From Aminicella lysinilytica (GTDB lineage Bacteria > Bacillota > Clostridia > Peptostreptococcales > Anaerovoracaceae), in assembly GCF_004362975.1 (NCBI RefSeq), contig NZ_SNXO01000021.1, positions 1 to 41,225 on the forward strand: a DNA stretch of 41,225 nt, read 5' to 3'. Position numbers and translations under genes: made by a program. Below are positions 7,602-15,349 of this stretch, one piece after another. A model generated the notes under the pieces. That model had not been told where the DNA came from, did not search any database, and saw only the letters and a list, made by a program, of their open reading frames with translations. Numbering within the stretch: position 1 is the first letter of the stretch; each line of letters begins with the position of its first letter.

Positions 7602-8375
7602 ATGGACAGATTATTCATAAGAGAGAACCATGAGAAGGCCAAAGAGCCGAGACAGATAAATATAGGAGTTACCGGCCTCGGCCGCAGCGTCGGCACAACG
7701 CTTGCCGCATCATCCCTTGCTTTGTACCTGGCGGAAGCCGGTTACAGCGTGACATTTACACAATGCGGAGACCCAGAGAAAACCAACGGCCTGCTTTTTG
7801 TGGCAGCTGCCATAGACAAGAGGTTTTACGGCCGGGAATTCACTGACTTCTATGGGGAAATAGCCGCAGGCAGGACCATAAGGAACCGCAGGAACATGGA
7901 AATGGGCGTCAATTGGAGACTTATGACGCCGACTGATGTGGACAGGAAAGTTAGATTGGACGAAGCCCAGAAAACCAGGTTGATGGCCGGCACAGGAGAC
8001 GATGTCTGTGTCTTCGACATAGAGCCCGGTAGCGGATATGAGGAATTTCTGGTAGATATGGATGTGATCGTGGCTGTAGTGGATCCACTGCCTTCACGTA
8101 TGACGGCGGATACAGAGGCATTCAGAAAACTGCTGGCCATGGAAGGCAGCGGGAACTTCAAATTCATCTGGCTGGTCAGCGGGGTCAACAGCGGCGTCAG
8201 CAAACGGCAGGTCAGGAACTTCATAAGAAGTAATGAAATCAGTTGGGTCGACAGAGTACCTGACGAGGTCATTTATCGTAATGAATACAGGTGCAGGTTC
8301 CAATGGGAGGACGAGACTGTAAAGACTATATTCAGCGATGTTTTCACTAAAGTTTCACATTATATAGGCAATTAA
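7602..8375 (+). CDS. Degenerate ParA/MinD-like P-loop protein upstream of ftsEX
   Basis: 257 residues. The opening strand and loop (INIGVTGLGRSVGTTLAASS, from residue 19) and the following helix copy the deviant Walker A region of ParA/MinD/CpsD proteins, but both signature lysines (KGGxGKTT) are missing. Later parts keep the fold: FTQCGD after strand 2, VCVFDIEPGSG (residue 130 region), DVIVAVVDPLP and IWLVSGVNSG. It may bind nucleotide weakly or not at all. The start at 7602 is chosen over a GTG at 7578 that overlaps the -10 box. Its place before ftsE suggests a link to division or envelope assembly, which is inference. No gene name is justified. Confidence 0.75.
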   Translation: MDRLFIRENHEKAKEPRQINIGVTGLGRSVGTTLAASSLALYLAEAGYSVTFTQCGDPEKTNGLLFVAAAIDKRFYGREFTDFYGEIAAGRTIRNRRNMEMGVNWRLMTPTDVDRKVRLDEAQKTRLMAGTGDDVCVFDIEPGSGYEEFLVDMDVIVAVVDPLPSRMTADTEAFRKLLAMEGSGNFKFIWLVSGVNSGVSKRQVRNFIRSNEISWVDRVPDEVIYRNEYRCRFQWEDETVKTIFSDVFTKVSHYIGN

Positions 8376-8389
8376 AGGAGCCTAGGGTG

Positions 8390-8418
8390 TTTCCAAAAGT
8401 GGAAAACTATGGTATAAT
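8390..8418 (+). promoter_or_regulatory. ftsE promoter with dyad over the -35
   Basis: TTTCCA (8390-8395), 17-bp spacer, TATAAT (8413-8418) preceded by TGG (extended -10). The -35 is the left half of the inverted repeat TTTCCA-AAAG-TGGAAA (8390-8405), which could bind a regulator. Confidence 0.65.
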
Positions 8419-8473
8419 CTACAAAGTTATTAAGAAAAATTAAGACTTTGAATTTAATTGGCAAGGGGAAATA

Positions 8474-9190
8474 ATGATAACATTTACCGACGTTACAAAG
8501 ATGTATGGCGATAACGTAGGACTGGAAAATGCCAGTGTTGATATAGATAAGGGAGATTTCGTATTTTTAGTGGGCCCCAGCGGCGCAGGCAAGTCTACCT
8601 TTATCAAACTGATTTTGAAAGAAATAGATGCCGATTCCGGCAGTATCAGGATAGGCGATTATGAAGTCACGCAGCTAAGCAACCGAGAGGTACCGCAGCT
8701 GCGCAGGAAGATCGGAATAGTATTTCAGGACTTCAGACTTCTGCCTAAGAAGACAGTCTACGAGAATGTCGCCTTTGCTATGGAAATACTCCATAGAAGC
8801 AAGAGACAGATAAGAAAGAGAGTGCCGCAGATATTAAGTCTGGTGGGCATTTCTGATAAAGCAGACAGATATCCTCAGGAACTGTCGGCAGGAGAACAGC
8901 AGAGAGTTGCTATTGCCAGGGCTATAATCAACAACCCTAAGGTACTTATAGCAGATGAGCCTACGGGCAATCTGGATCCGGATACCGCAAGCGGCATCAT
9001 GGAACTGCTGGATCAGATAAATATGACGGGGACCACGATTCTGATGGTCACCCATGCTAAAGATATAGTTGACAGGATGCATAAGCGCGTTGTCGCCATT
9101 GAATCCGGTCATATAGTCAGAGACGAATTCGGACAGTACGGCTATGAAGAAGCAGGCGATCAGAGGGAGGAGGTCTTTGACGATGAATAG
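8474..9190 (+). CDS. ftsE: Cell-division ABC ATPase FtsE
   Basis: ATPase of the FtsEX complex, which sits on the inner face of the membrane at the septum and activates peptidoglycan hydrolases outside. 238 residues. Seen: Walker A GPSGAGKST (34-42), Q-loop VFQDFRLLPKKTVYENVAFA, signature LSAGEQQRVAIARA (from 137), Walker B VLIADEPTG (from 157) and the switch His in MVTHAKD. FtsE-specific features are the FRLLP stretch and close linkage to ftsX. The acidic tail past residue 220 is a little longer than in most relatives. The ftsX ATG lies within the last codons (8-base overlap), so the two are coupled. Confidence 0.96.
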   Translation: MITFTDVTKMYGDNVGLENASVDIDKGDFVFLVGPSGAGKSTFIKLILKEIDADSGSIRIGDYEVTQLSNREVPQLRRKIGIVFQDFRLLPKKTVYENVAFAMEILHRSKRQIRKRVPQILSLVGISDKADRYPQELSAGEQQRVAIARAIINNPKVLIADEPTGNLDPDTASGIMELLDQINMTGTTILMVTHAKDIVDRMHKRVVAIESGHIVRDEFGQYGYEEAGDQREEVFDDE

Positions 9191-10073
9191 TTTTACCTAT
9201 AACATCAAACAGGCTTTCCAGCAGATAGGCAGGAATAAAGGCATGAGCTTCGCTTCAGTCTTTGCCATCATCGCTATGATGATGATCTTGGGATTATTCT
9301 TCGTTGTGTCAGTCAATGTTAACCTTTTCACTGAAATGGTCAAGCAGGACTACGACAGCGTGGAAGTGTATTTGCAGGACAGCACAGACACGGCTCAGGC
9401 CCAGACAATAATGAATAAACTGGAAACAGTAAAGGGCGTTGACAAGGTCACTTACAGGACCAAAGACGAAGCCCTGAATATAATGAAGGAAAGATGGGGA
9501 GACAGCGGATATCTGCTGGATTCCCTTGGAGATAATCCATTGCCAAACTCCATACTTGTTAAAGTCAGCAGCGTTAAAGGCGCTGATCGAGTCAATACTT
9601 TGGCGGCGAAACTGGATGGTGTGGAGAGCACCAAGTACTATAAAGAAACAGTGGATAAGCTGACTAAGGTCACTAATTTCATGCAGGCGGCAGCCATAGT
9701 GATCATGATATTCCTCATAGTGGTTTCAGTAGTGGTCGTATCGAATACCATTAAGCTTACGGTATTTGCCAGGGCCCGGGAAATATCCATTATGAAGTAC
9801 GTGGGCGCGACCAACTGGTTTGTGAGAGGTCCCTTCCTTGTGGAAGGTATACTGATAGGAATATTTTCATCCCTGGTTTCGGCGGGGATAACATACTTGA
9901 TATACAGCAGGATAGTAGCCACTATCGGAACTAAGGTCATGACCATATTGTCATCGCCTCTGGTGCCGGCAGGGTATCTGTCATTGAATCTTATAATCAT
10001 ATTCCTGGCTATGGGAATAAGTATAGGAGCATGTGGCAGTGTGATTTCCATGAGGAAATTCCTGGACAAATAA
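9183..10073 (+). CDS. ftsX: Cell-division membrane protein FtsX
   Basis: Permease-like partner of FtsE; transmits ATP hydrolysis to an extracellular hydrolase. 296 residues from MNSFTYNIKQAF, preceded by GGGAGGAGG. The first membrane helix (about 25-48) is followed by an extracellular domain (about 50-165) and three more helices (about 170-195, 225-250, 265-290). The MKYVGATNWFVRGPFLVEG loop between helices 2 and 3 is an FtsX hallmark. The reading from 9144 adds 13 residues inside ftsE and is unlikely. An M23 hydrolase with a coiled coil follows, the expected FtsEX target. Confidence 0.95.
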   Translation: MNSFTYNIKQAFQQIGRNKGMSFASVFAIIAMMMILGLFFVVSVNVNLFTEMVKQDYDSVEVYLQDSTDTAQAQTIMNKLETVKGVDKVTYRTKDEALNIMKERWGDSGYLLDSLGDNPLPNSILVKVSSVKGADRVNTLAAKLDGVESTKYYKETVDKLTKVTNFMQAAAIVIMIFLIVVSVVVVSNTIKLTVFARAREISIMKYVGATNWFVRGPFLVEGILIGIFSSLVSAGITYLIYSRIVATIGTKVMTILSSPLVPAGYLSLNLIIIFLAMGISIGACGSVISMRKFLDK

Positions 10074-10088
10074 AGGGGGAGGTCAATA

Positions 10089-11108
10089 ATGAGAAAGAAA
10101 ATACTTGTGGTAGGTCTGATCGTAACTCTGGTAATGTGTTTCAGCCCATTATCATTTGCGGCGTCTACGCAGGATAAACTGAATTCTGTACAGAATCAGA
10201 AGGATGACATATCGGGGGATCTTGATTCTCTGTCTTCAGAGATAAAGACTCAGCAGGCATCCATCGATAAACTTCAGAAAACCATCGATGCTAAAGCTTC
10301 GGCTCTGGCAAAGACACAGGCTAAACTGGATTCCACCAAGAAGCAGATCAGTTCCAGAAAGGATGGCCTGGAGAAGAGACTCCGCGCCATGTATAAGAAT
10401 GGTTCTATCGGATATCTGGATATAATCCTCAGTTCACAGAATGTCAGCGACCTGATTTCCAACCTGGAAATGGTGCAGAAGATATATAAGAACGATCAGG
10501 ACACCCTGACGACATTGAAGACTCAGAAGAAGAAAATAGAGTCTCAGGAAACTCAGCTGGCTTCAGAGAAGAAAGCGTTGGATGCTCAGCAGTCTAAGCT
10601 GACAAGCAAGAAGACGACTATGCTGGCTTCCAAGAGTAAACTGACGGCCAAGCTAAATCAGCTCAAGCAGACAGAGAACAAACTCAAGGCTGCTATCAGC
10701 GCAAGCTCCGGCAGCAACGGCGGTAGCTATGGCGGCGGAGTATTCTGCTGGCCTACTACATCTCATACGATAACTGCGCAATTCGGCGAGAAACGTTCCT
10801 ACGAAACTCATCCGGGAATAGATATCGGCGTAGCATCCGGTTCCCCTACATATGCGGCGGCCAGCGGTACAGTAGTCATAGCGGGATGGTACGGCGGCTA
10901 CGGTAAATGCGTGGGCATAAACCACGGCGGCGGCCTGACCACTATTTATGGACATAACAGCAGCATACTCGTTAGCGTTGGACAACATGTAAGTAAAGGC
11001 CAGGTAGTGGCTCGTACCGGTTCCACCGGTTGGAGCACAGGCCCTCATCTGCATTTCGAGGTCAGGAAGAACGGCACGCCGGTCAGCCCATGGTCTTACT
11101 TAAATTAA
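10089..11108 (+). CDS. Secreted coiled-coil M23 peptidoglycan hydrolase (EnvC-like)
   Basis: Secreted murein endopeptidase, likely the enzyme switched on by the adjacent FtsEX. 339 residues. A signal peptide (basic MRKK, hydrophobic core, cleavage near FAAS at about residue 25) is followed by a long Gln/Lys-rich coiled coil (about 26-200), a Gly/Ser linker, and a LytM/M23 domain (about 220-339). Zinc-site residues are visible: His241 and Asp245 in HPGID, and H320/H322 in GPHLHFEV, with YGHNS in between. The layout matches the EnvC-type FtsEX partners, and the PcsB/CwlO coiled coil with a different catalytic domain. The substrate bond is not determinable from sequence. Confidence 0.93.
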   Translation: MRKKILVVGLIVTLVMCFSPLSFAASTQDKLNSVQNQKDDISGDLDSLSSEIKTQQASIDKLQKTIDAKASALAKTQAKLDSTKKQISSRKDGLEKRLRAMYKNGSIGYLDIILSSQNVSDLISNLEMVQKIYKNDQDTLTTLKTQKKKIESQETQLASEKKALDAQQSKLTSKKTTMLASKSKLTAKLNQLKQTENKLKAAISASSGSNGGSYGGGVFCWPTTSHTITAQFGEKRSYETHPGIDIGVASGSPTYAAASGTVVIAGWYGGYGKCVGINHGGGLTTIYGHNSSILVSVGQHVSKGQVVARTGSTGWSTGPHLHFEVRKNGTPVSPWSYLN

Positions 11109-11122
11109 AAGGTCAGCATTAG

Positions 11123-12778
11123 ATGGAATTAAAGCAAAAATTTGTAGAATTACTGAATAAGAGAGGCATCACGTCGGAAGAAGATATAAGGGAATATCTT
11201 TCCGATAAACCTCAGAAAACATACGATCCATTCCTGCTTCTTAACATGGAAGCAGGAGTGGATTTAATATTGTCTGCCATTGAGGCTGATGAGAAGATCT
11301 GCATTTACGGAGATTACGATGCCGATGGCATCACTTCTACTGTCATAATGCTGGAGGTTCTGGGCAATCTGACCAAGAGACTTATGTACTACATACCTTC
11401 TCGTTTCGATGAGGGTTACGGTATGAACCGGGCAGCCGTGGAAAAGATCCATGACAAAGGCGTGGATCTTATCATTACCGTGGACTGCGGCAGTGTATCC
11501 TGCGATGAAGTGGACTATGCCAGATCCCTCGGCATGGAAGTCCTCGTAACGGATCATCATACTATTACAGATAAAAAGGCCTCAGGCCTTGTTATAAATC
11601 CTACCCAGAAGGAATGTCCGTATCCGTTTAAATATCTGGCAGGCTGCGGAGTGGCCTTCAAGGTCGCTCAGGCTATAGTGGCTGAAACCGGCCTCCCGAA
11701 GAGTATCCTCACCAGGACATTGGATCTGGTGGGCATCGGCACTATAGGCGACATCGTACCTTTGGTAGGCGAGAACAGGACCCTTGCCAAATATGGCCTG
11801 CGGGCCATCAATACATCAGCCAGGGAAAACCTTGGAGCCCTGATCGAAGCAACAGGCCTGCATCCGGGGCATATAACGGCGGAAAATGTTTCTTTTGTTA
11901 TAGTCCCGCATCTTAACGCTGCCGGCAGAATGGACCACGCTTCCAAAGCTGTGGAAATGCTAATGGAGAAAGATCAAGCCCGGGTCAGAGAGCTGGCCAT
12001 GGAACTGTCACGCTGCAACAGCGAGAGGAAGCATGTGCAGGAAGGCATCTATAAAGAATGCACAGCCATAATAGATGAAAAATTCAAAGATTCAAAATTT
12101 CTGGTCATAGATCTGCCGGATGCTCATGAGGGAGTAACAGGTATCGTGGCCGGTAAAATCAAGGACAGATATTACAGACCTGCTATTATAGTCACTCCTA
12201 CAGGAGACGGATGTTTAAAAGGTACAGGAAGAAGTATTGACGGCGTCAATATTTATGATATGCTTAAAGACAATGAAGACCTGTTTCTGCGTTTCGGCGG
12301 TCATGCGGCTGCCTGCGGATTCACTATGAAGGAAGAAAATCTGCTGAAACTGAGAGATAATCTGAATGATGCCGCCGGGAGAATATATGAAGAGAGACCG
12401 GAAACATTTGACAGGGATCTCAGCCCGGAACTCAGACTTGAACCGGCAGATATAGATCTGGAGCTTATGAGCGACTTTGACAAACTGGAGCCTTGTGGTT
12501 GCGCCAACACCAAACCACTGGTGGCAGTAAGCGGAAATGTAGCCAATTACTCCAGAATGGGAAATCAAAACCAGTATATGAGATTAACTTTAAGAATGGA
12601 TGGCGGTATTACGCTGCCATGTGTGGATTTCAGGAATGCGGATAGCCTGGAAACCATGATACAGGCGGAACCTGATGAAGTTTTCGATTTCATGGGTTAT
12701 CTGAGCGCCAGAACATGGAAGGAAAACACCACCATACAGATGACCGTAGAAGACGCACAGGTGAGTTTGAAAGATTGA
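11123..12778 (+). CDS. recJ: Single-strand DNA exonuclease RecJ
   Basis: 5'-3' single-strand DNA exonuclease of recombination and mismatch/base-excision repair; DHH/DHHA1 phosphoesterase. 551 residues, near the compact Clostridial length. Seen: YGDYDADGITST (metal-binding Asp64, 66 and 68), ITVDCGS, the DHH motif VTDHHTI (Asp144-His146), HLNAAGRMDHA, and in the DHHA1 domain LRFGGHAAACGF. A C-terminal OB-like part (about 455-551) follows. It starts 14 bases after the M23 gene and runs into ctp after 7 bases, so it is in the ftsEX operon, which links envelope and repair functions only by transcript. Confidence 0.93.
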   Translation: MELKQKFVELLNKRGITSEEDIREYLSDKPQKTYDPFLLLNMEAGVDLILSAIEADEKICIYGDYDADGITSTVIMLEVLGNLTKRLMYYIPSRFDEGYGMNRAAVEKIHDKGVDLIITVDCGSVSCDEVDYARSLGMEVLVTDHHTITDKKASGLVINPTQKECPYPFKYLAGCGVAFKVAQAIVAETGLPKSILTRTLDLVGIGTIGDIVPLVGENRTLAKYGLRAINTSARENLGALIEATGLHPGHITAENVSFVIVPHLNAAGRMDHASKAVEMLMEKDQARVRELAMELSRCNSERKHVQEGIYKECTAIIDEKFKDSKFLVIDLPDAHEGVTGIVAGKIKDRYYRPAIIVTPTGDGCLKGTGRSIDGVNIYDMLKDNEDLFLRFGGHAAACGFTMKEENLLKLRDNLNDAAGRIYEERPETFDRDLSPELRLEPADIDLELMSDFDKLEPCGCANTKPLVAVSGNVANYSRMGNQNQYMRLTLRMDGGITLPCVDFRNADSLETMIQAEPDEVFDFMGYLSARTWKENTTIQMTVEDAQVSLKD

Positions 12779-12785
12779 GGATCGT

Positions 12786-13958
12786 ATGATAAAAATCAAG
12801 AAAAGCAGATTCGTGGCCATAATAGCCGCGGTGATCATAGGAACACTTCTGGTGGCTACTGCGGGATTTTTTGCAGTAGCAAAAATCAATGACTTTACCG
12901 TAGTCAAAGCTTCCAGTTATGAGAAGATGAAGACTATATCCAAGGACTATTCCAAGTTGTACGCCCTGCAGACGGAGATCAATGATAACGGTCTGTGGAA
13001 GGTAAGCAAGGCCAAGCAGATGAACGCCATATACAAGGGACTTTTCAACAGTCTTGATGATCAGTATTCCACATATATGACCAAGTCGGAAGCAGAAGAA
13101 TGGAACAGTTATGTCAACGGTACTTTCTACGGCATAGGCATAAGCTATGAAAAATACGGCAAGAACAAATACATAATCAGAAAGGTGTTCTCTGACAGCC
13201 CGGCTCAGTCGGCCGGACTAAAGAGGGGCGATGTGATCCTGAAGGTCAACGGCAAGGTTTACACTGATGTGAACAAAGTCAAGAGCGCCATGAGGGGCAA
13301 GGAAGGCTCCAAGGTAAAGGTTACTTATTCGCGCAAAAGTGCGACTAAGACTGTTACAATGACAAGGGCTGAGATCACGGAGGATTCCGTATTCAGTTCC
13401 GTGCTCAAAGGGAATATCGGATACATCTGGATATCGTCATTCTCTGAAAACACCGCAGATGAATTCAAGACAGAACTCAAGTCCATGGAAAATAAAAACG
13501 TCAAGGGACTTGTCATAGATATCAGACAGAACGGAGGCGGATATACTCAGCAGGGTATCAAGATCGCCGATATGCTTCTGCCGGAATGCACCATAACCTA
13601 CGTGAAGGACAGGGACGGCAAGAAGACATATTACAACTCCAAGGAGAGCTGTACCAAACTCAAGTATGTGCTGCTGGTAGATAAGAACACAGCCAGCACA
13701 TCGGAGATACTGGCGTCGGCCATTAAGGACAACAAGGGCGGCAAGCTGGTAGGTACGACTACCTTCGGCAAGGGAATAATACAGGAAGAGTATACCTTCA
13801 AGGATGGATCTGCTTTCAAGCTGACTATCCAGCAGTATTTCTCGCCTGATGGACATAAGATACACAAGATCGGAGTCAAACCTGATTATCAGGTGAAACT
13901 GAAGAGTGGATCAACAACAGATTATCAGTTGAAGAAGGCTATTCAGCTGTTGAAGTAA
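12786..13958 (+). CDS. ctpA: S41-family C-terminal processing peptidase
   Basis: Membrane-anchored serine protease of the Ctp/tail-specific family, facing the outside. 390 residues. One N-terminal membrane segment (about 10-35), a helical N domain, a PDZ domain (about 115-195, with SAGLKRGDVILKVNG), and a catalytic core with NTASTSE (nucleophile Ser306) and TTFGKGIIQ, whose Lys (about 331) completes the Ser-Lys dyad. The C-terminal KPDYQV is usual for the family. In Bacillus-type genomes a ctp gene also follows ftsEX and an M23 gene, so the order is conserved. The actual substrate is unknown. Confidence 0.92.
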   Translation: MIKIKKSRFVAIIAAVIIGTLLVATAGFFAVAKINDFTVVKASSYEKMKTISKDYSKLYALQTEINDNGLWKVSKAKQMNAIYKGLFNSLDDQYSTYMTKSEAEEWNSYVNGTFYGIGISYEKYGKNKYIIRKVFSDSPAQSAGLKRGDVILKVNGKVYTDVNKVKSAMRGKEGSKVKVTYSRKSATKTVTMTRAEITEDSVFSSVLKGNIGYIWISSFSENTADEFKTELKSMENKNVKGLVIDIRQNGGGYTQQGIKIADMLLPECTITYVKDRDGKKTYYNSKESCTKLKYVLLVDKNTASTSEILASAIKDNKGGKLVGTTTFGKGIIQEEYTFKDGSAFKLTIQQYFSPDGHKIHKIGVKPDYQVKLKSGSTTDYQLKKAIQLLK

Positions 13959-13980
13959 GGTGAATTAAAGACGTGGCTTA

Positions 13981-14017
13981 TTGACTTTAACGCGTAAAAG
14001 TGATATACTTTCACTTT
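13981..14017 (+). promoter_or_regulatory. Promoter and operator-like dyad of the YerC-like gene
   Basis: TTGACT (13981-13986), 17-bp spacer, TATACT (14004-14009). The inverted repeat AAAGTGA (13997-14003) and TCACTTT (14011-14017), with a 7-base centre, wraps the -10 box. Its place suits repression, perhaps by the gene's own TrpR-like product. Confidence 0.65.
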
Positions 14018-14046
14018 AGTAAAGGGTAAAGAAAGGAGTCACAGAA

Positions 14047-14346
14047 ATGGCATATGAATCAAAGTTTAAGCGTGACGATATTGATGAGCTTTTCGACGCG
14101 GTATTGACATTGAAAGACAGAGAAGACTGCTATAGATTTTTTGAAGATATCTGCACGATCAATGAAATACACGCAATAGCTCAGAGACTTCAGGTAGCCA
14201 AGCTACTGTCACAGAAGAGGACCTACAGTGAAATCGAAGAGGTGACCAAGGCTTCTACTGCGACTATCAGCAGAATCAATAAATGCCTGGTTTACGGAGC
14301 TGACGGATATCAGCGAGTCCTTGACAGACTGGCAAACCAGAAATAG
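14047..14346 (+). CDS. TrpR-like helix-turn-helix regulator (YerC/YecD family)
   Basis: 99-residue cytoplasmic DNA-binding protein of the TrpR/YerC-YecD family. The pattern LFDAVLTLKDREDCYRFFED, then EIHAIAQRLQVAKLL and the recognition region TYSEIEEVTKASTATISRIN is diagnostic. The ligand and targets are not known for this family; tryptophan binding should not be assumed. AAGGAG lies upstream. It has its own promoter with a dyad over the -10, and its own terminator, so it is a single-gene unit between the ftsEX operon and RNA element A. Confidence 0.9.
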   Translation: MAYESKFKRDDIDELFDAVLTLKDREDCYRFFEDICTINEIHAIAQRLQVAKLLSQKRTYSEIEEVTKASTATISRINKCLVYGADGYQRVLDRLANQK

Positions 14347-14361
14347 AAACCGAGAAAGTTT

Positions 14362-14390
14362 GAGCTGTTGTTTTCACAACAGCTCTTTTT
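14362..14390 (+). terminator. Terminator after the YerC-like gene
   Basis: GAGCTGTTG (14362-14370) pairs with CAACAGCTC (14377-14385), loop TTTTCA, then TTTTT. Confidence 0.92.
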
Positions 14391-14462
14391 AAACCGCACA
14401 TTTCATACTACACCGGTAAAGGCACGACAGTTGAATTGTCAGTGCCTCTGAAATTGCGGTTT
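14391..14462 (+). promoter_or_regulatory. Hairpin with a segment that can also pair with the PPTase ribosome site
   Basis: AAACCGCA (14391-14398) and ATTTCA (14400-14405) pair with TGCGGTTT (14455-14462) and TGAAAT (14449-14454), with one bulged C. Inside it, GGCAC (14421-14425) pairs with GTGCC (14442-14446). The right arm, 14448-14460, is also exactly complementary for 13 bp to 14785-14797, which reaches into the AGGAGG of the PPTase gene. The two pairings exclude each other. RNA element A lies between the right arm and its distant partner. Confidence 0.55.
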
Positions 14463-14475
14463 ATGTAAAAAATAC

Positions 14476-14765
14476 CATTGGCGGGCTGTGACACGCGGGG
14501 CGGCGATTCCGCAGGAACGAGTACAGTCACTGACGATGGGAGCAACAAGGGCAGTTAAACGCGCTGTGCTGTCTGAAGTCGAAATGCATGATGGCATGGT
14601 CATTAGCATGTTCACATACTAATGACCGCGTCATCATGCAAAAGCATCGACGATGCTTTAAAACATTTCGACAAGTTCACAGCGCGTTCTGCTCTTGGCG
14701 AGCAAGGAAACAGTGACTGTTCGTGACGAGGACAAGCAGTCCCCGTGTGTCACAGCCCGCCAATG
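14476..14765 (+). ncRNA. Large structured RNA element, copy A (unclassified)
   Basis: 290 nt. P1: 14476-14500 with 14741-14765, 25 bp with a single G-U (14495/14746). Shared unpaired motif CGATTCCGCAGGA (14504-14516). P2: 14523-14532 with 14711-14720. P3: 14547-14554 with 14689-14696, one G-U. A 3-nt bulge. P4: 14558-14568 with 14678-14688. P5: 14578-14584 with 14666-14672. A three-way junction carries P6 (14585-14593 with 14632-14640, capped by P7, 14598-14606 with 14619-14627) and hairpin P8 (14641-14659). Shared ACGAGGACAAGC (14726-14737) closes the loop. Copy B at 26395 has the same plan with different helix sequences. It ends 41 bases before the PPTase start and may be its leader or an independent RNA. 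Confidence 0.8.
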
Positions 14766-14806
14766 AGTAATATTAAAATATGATACCGCAATTTCAGGAG
14801 GTACTG

Positions 14807-15349
14807 ATGGATTCAATTTACATTTATGATGGCCAGTTCGCCACCGGCGATGCCGGCTTCGACATGATCAGAAGCGCTGCAGCCAGACACTGCGCAGAAA
14901 ACGGCATTGAATTCGACTACGATAGATCCGAAATCACCAGAGACGAGAAAGGCAAGCCCTACTTCGTCGACATGGATCTGGAGTTTTCTCTTTCCCACAC
15001 AGGCAAGATGTGGATGTGCATGTTTTCTGACAGACCCTGTGGACTTGACATACAGGAAATGAGAAAATGCGATCACGAGGCCATATCCCAAAGATACTAT
15101 CTTGACGACGAGCAGCAATATGTGAGTGAAAATGGCTTGGATGGTTTCTTCCATATATGGGTTAGAAAAGAGGCCTACTGCAAGATGACCGGCGAGGGTA
15201 TGTTCGGCAATATGCCGTCGGTAATGGAAGACTCGGGCACATTTGACGGCAAGGATTACTGCTTCAGAGAGATAGAGATTTCGGACAGTATGAAATGCGC
15301 CATATGCAGCGAAGATGCCAGAGACTATGAAATGAGGATATTAGGATGA
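14807..15349 (+). CDS. Sfp-type 4'-phosphopantetheinyl transferase
   Basis: Transfers phosphopantetheine from CoA to a serine of acyl/peptidyl carrier proteins. 180 residues from MDSIYIYDG; the site AGGAGG sits 5 bases upstream, while a reading from 14780 has none. Seen: EKGKPYF, LEFSLSHTGKMWMCMF, GLDIQ with magnesium-binding Asp81, and WVRKEAYCKMTGEG with Glu122. It is shorter than Sfp itself (about 220) but within the range of compact Clostridial members. No carrier-protein or synthase gene is in the window. It opens a tightly packed run with the MBL, recX and tcdA genes (4-, 11- and 14-base overlaps). Translation may be affected by the upstream pairing. Confidence 0.9.
   Translation: MDSIYIYDGQFATGDAGFDMIRSAAARHCAENGIEFDYDRSEITRDEKGKPYFVDMDLEFSLSHTGKMWMCMFSDRPCGLDIQEMRKCDHEAISQRYYLDDEQQYVSENGLDGFFHIWVRKEAYCKMTGEGMFGNMPSVMEDSGTFDGKDYCFREIEISDSMKCAICSEDARDYEMRILG

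Noticed and set aside
14476-14765. Retron msr-msd
   Set aside because: No reverse transcriptase gene lies beside either copy, and the multibranched plan with two conserved internal motifs does not look like a retron.
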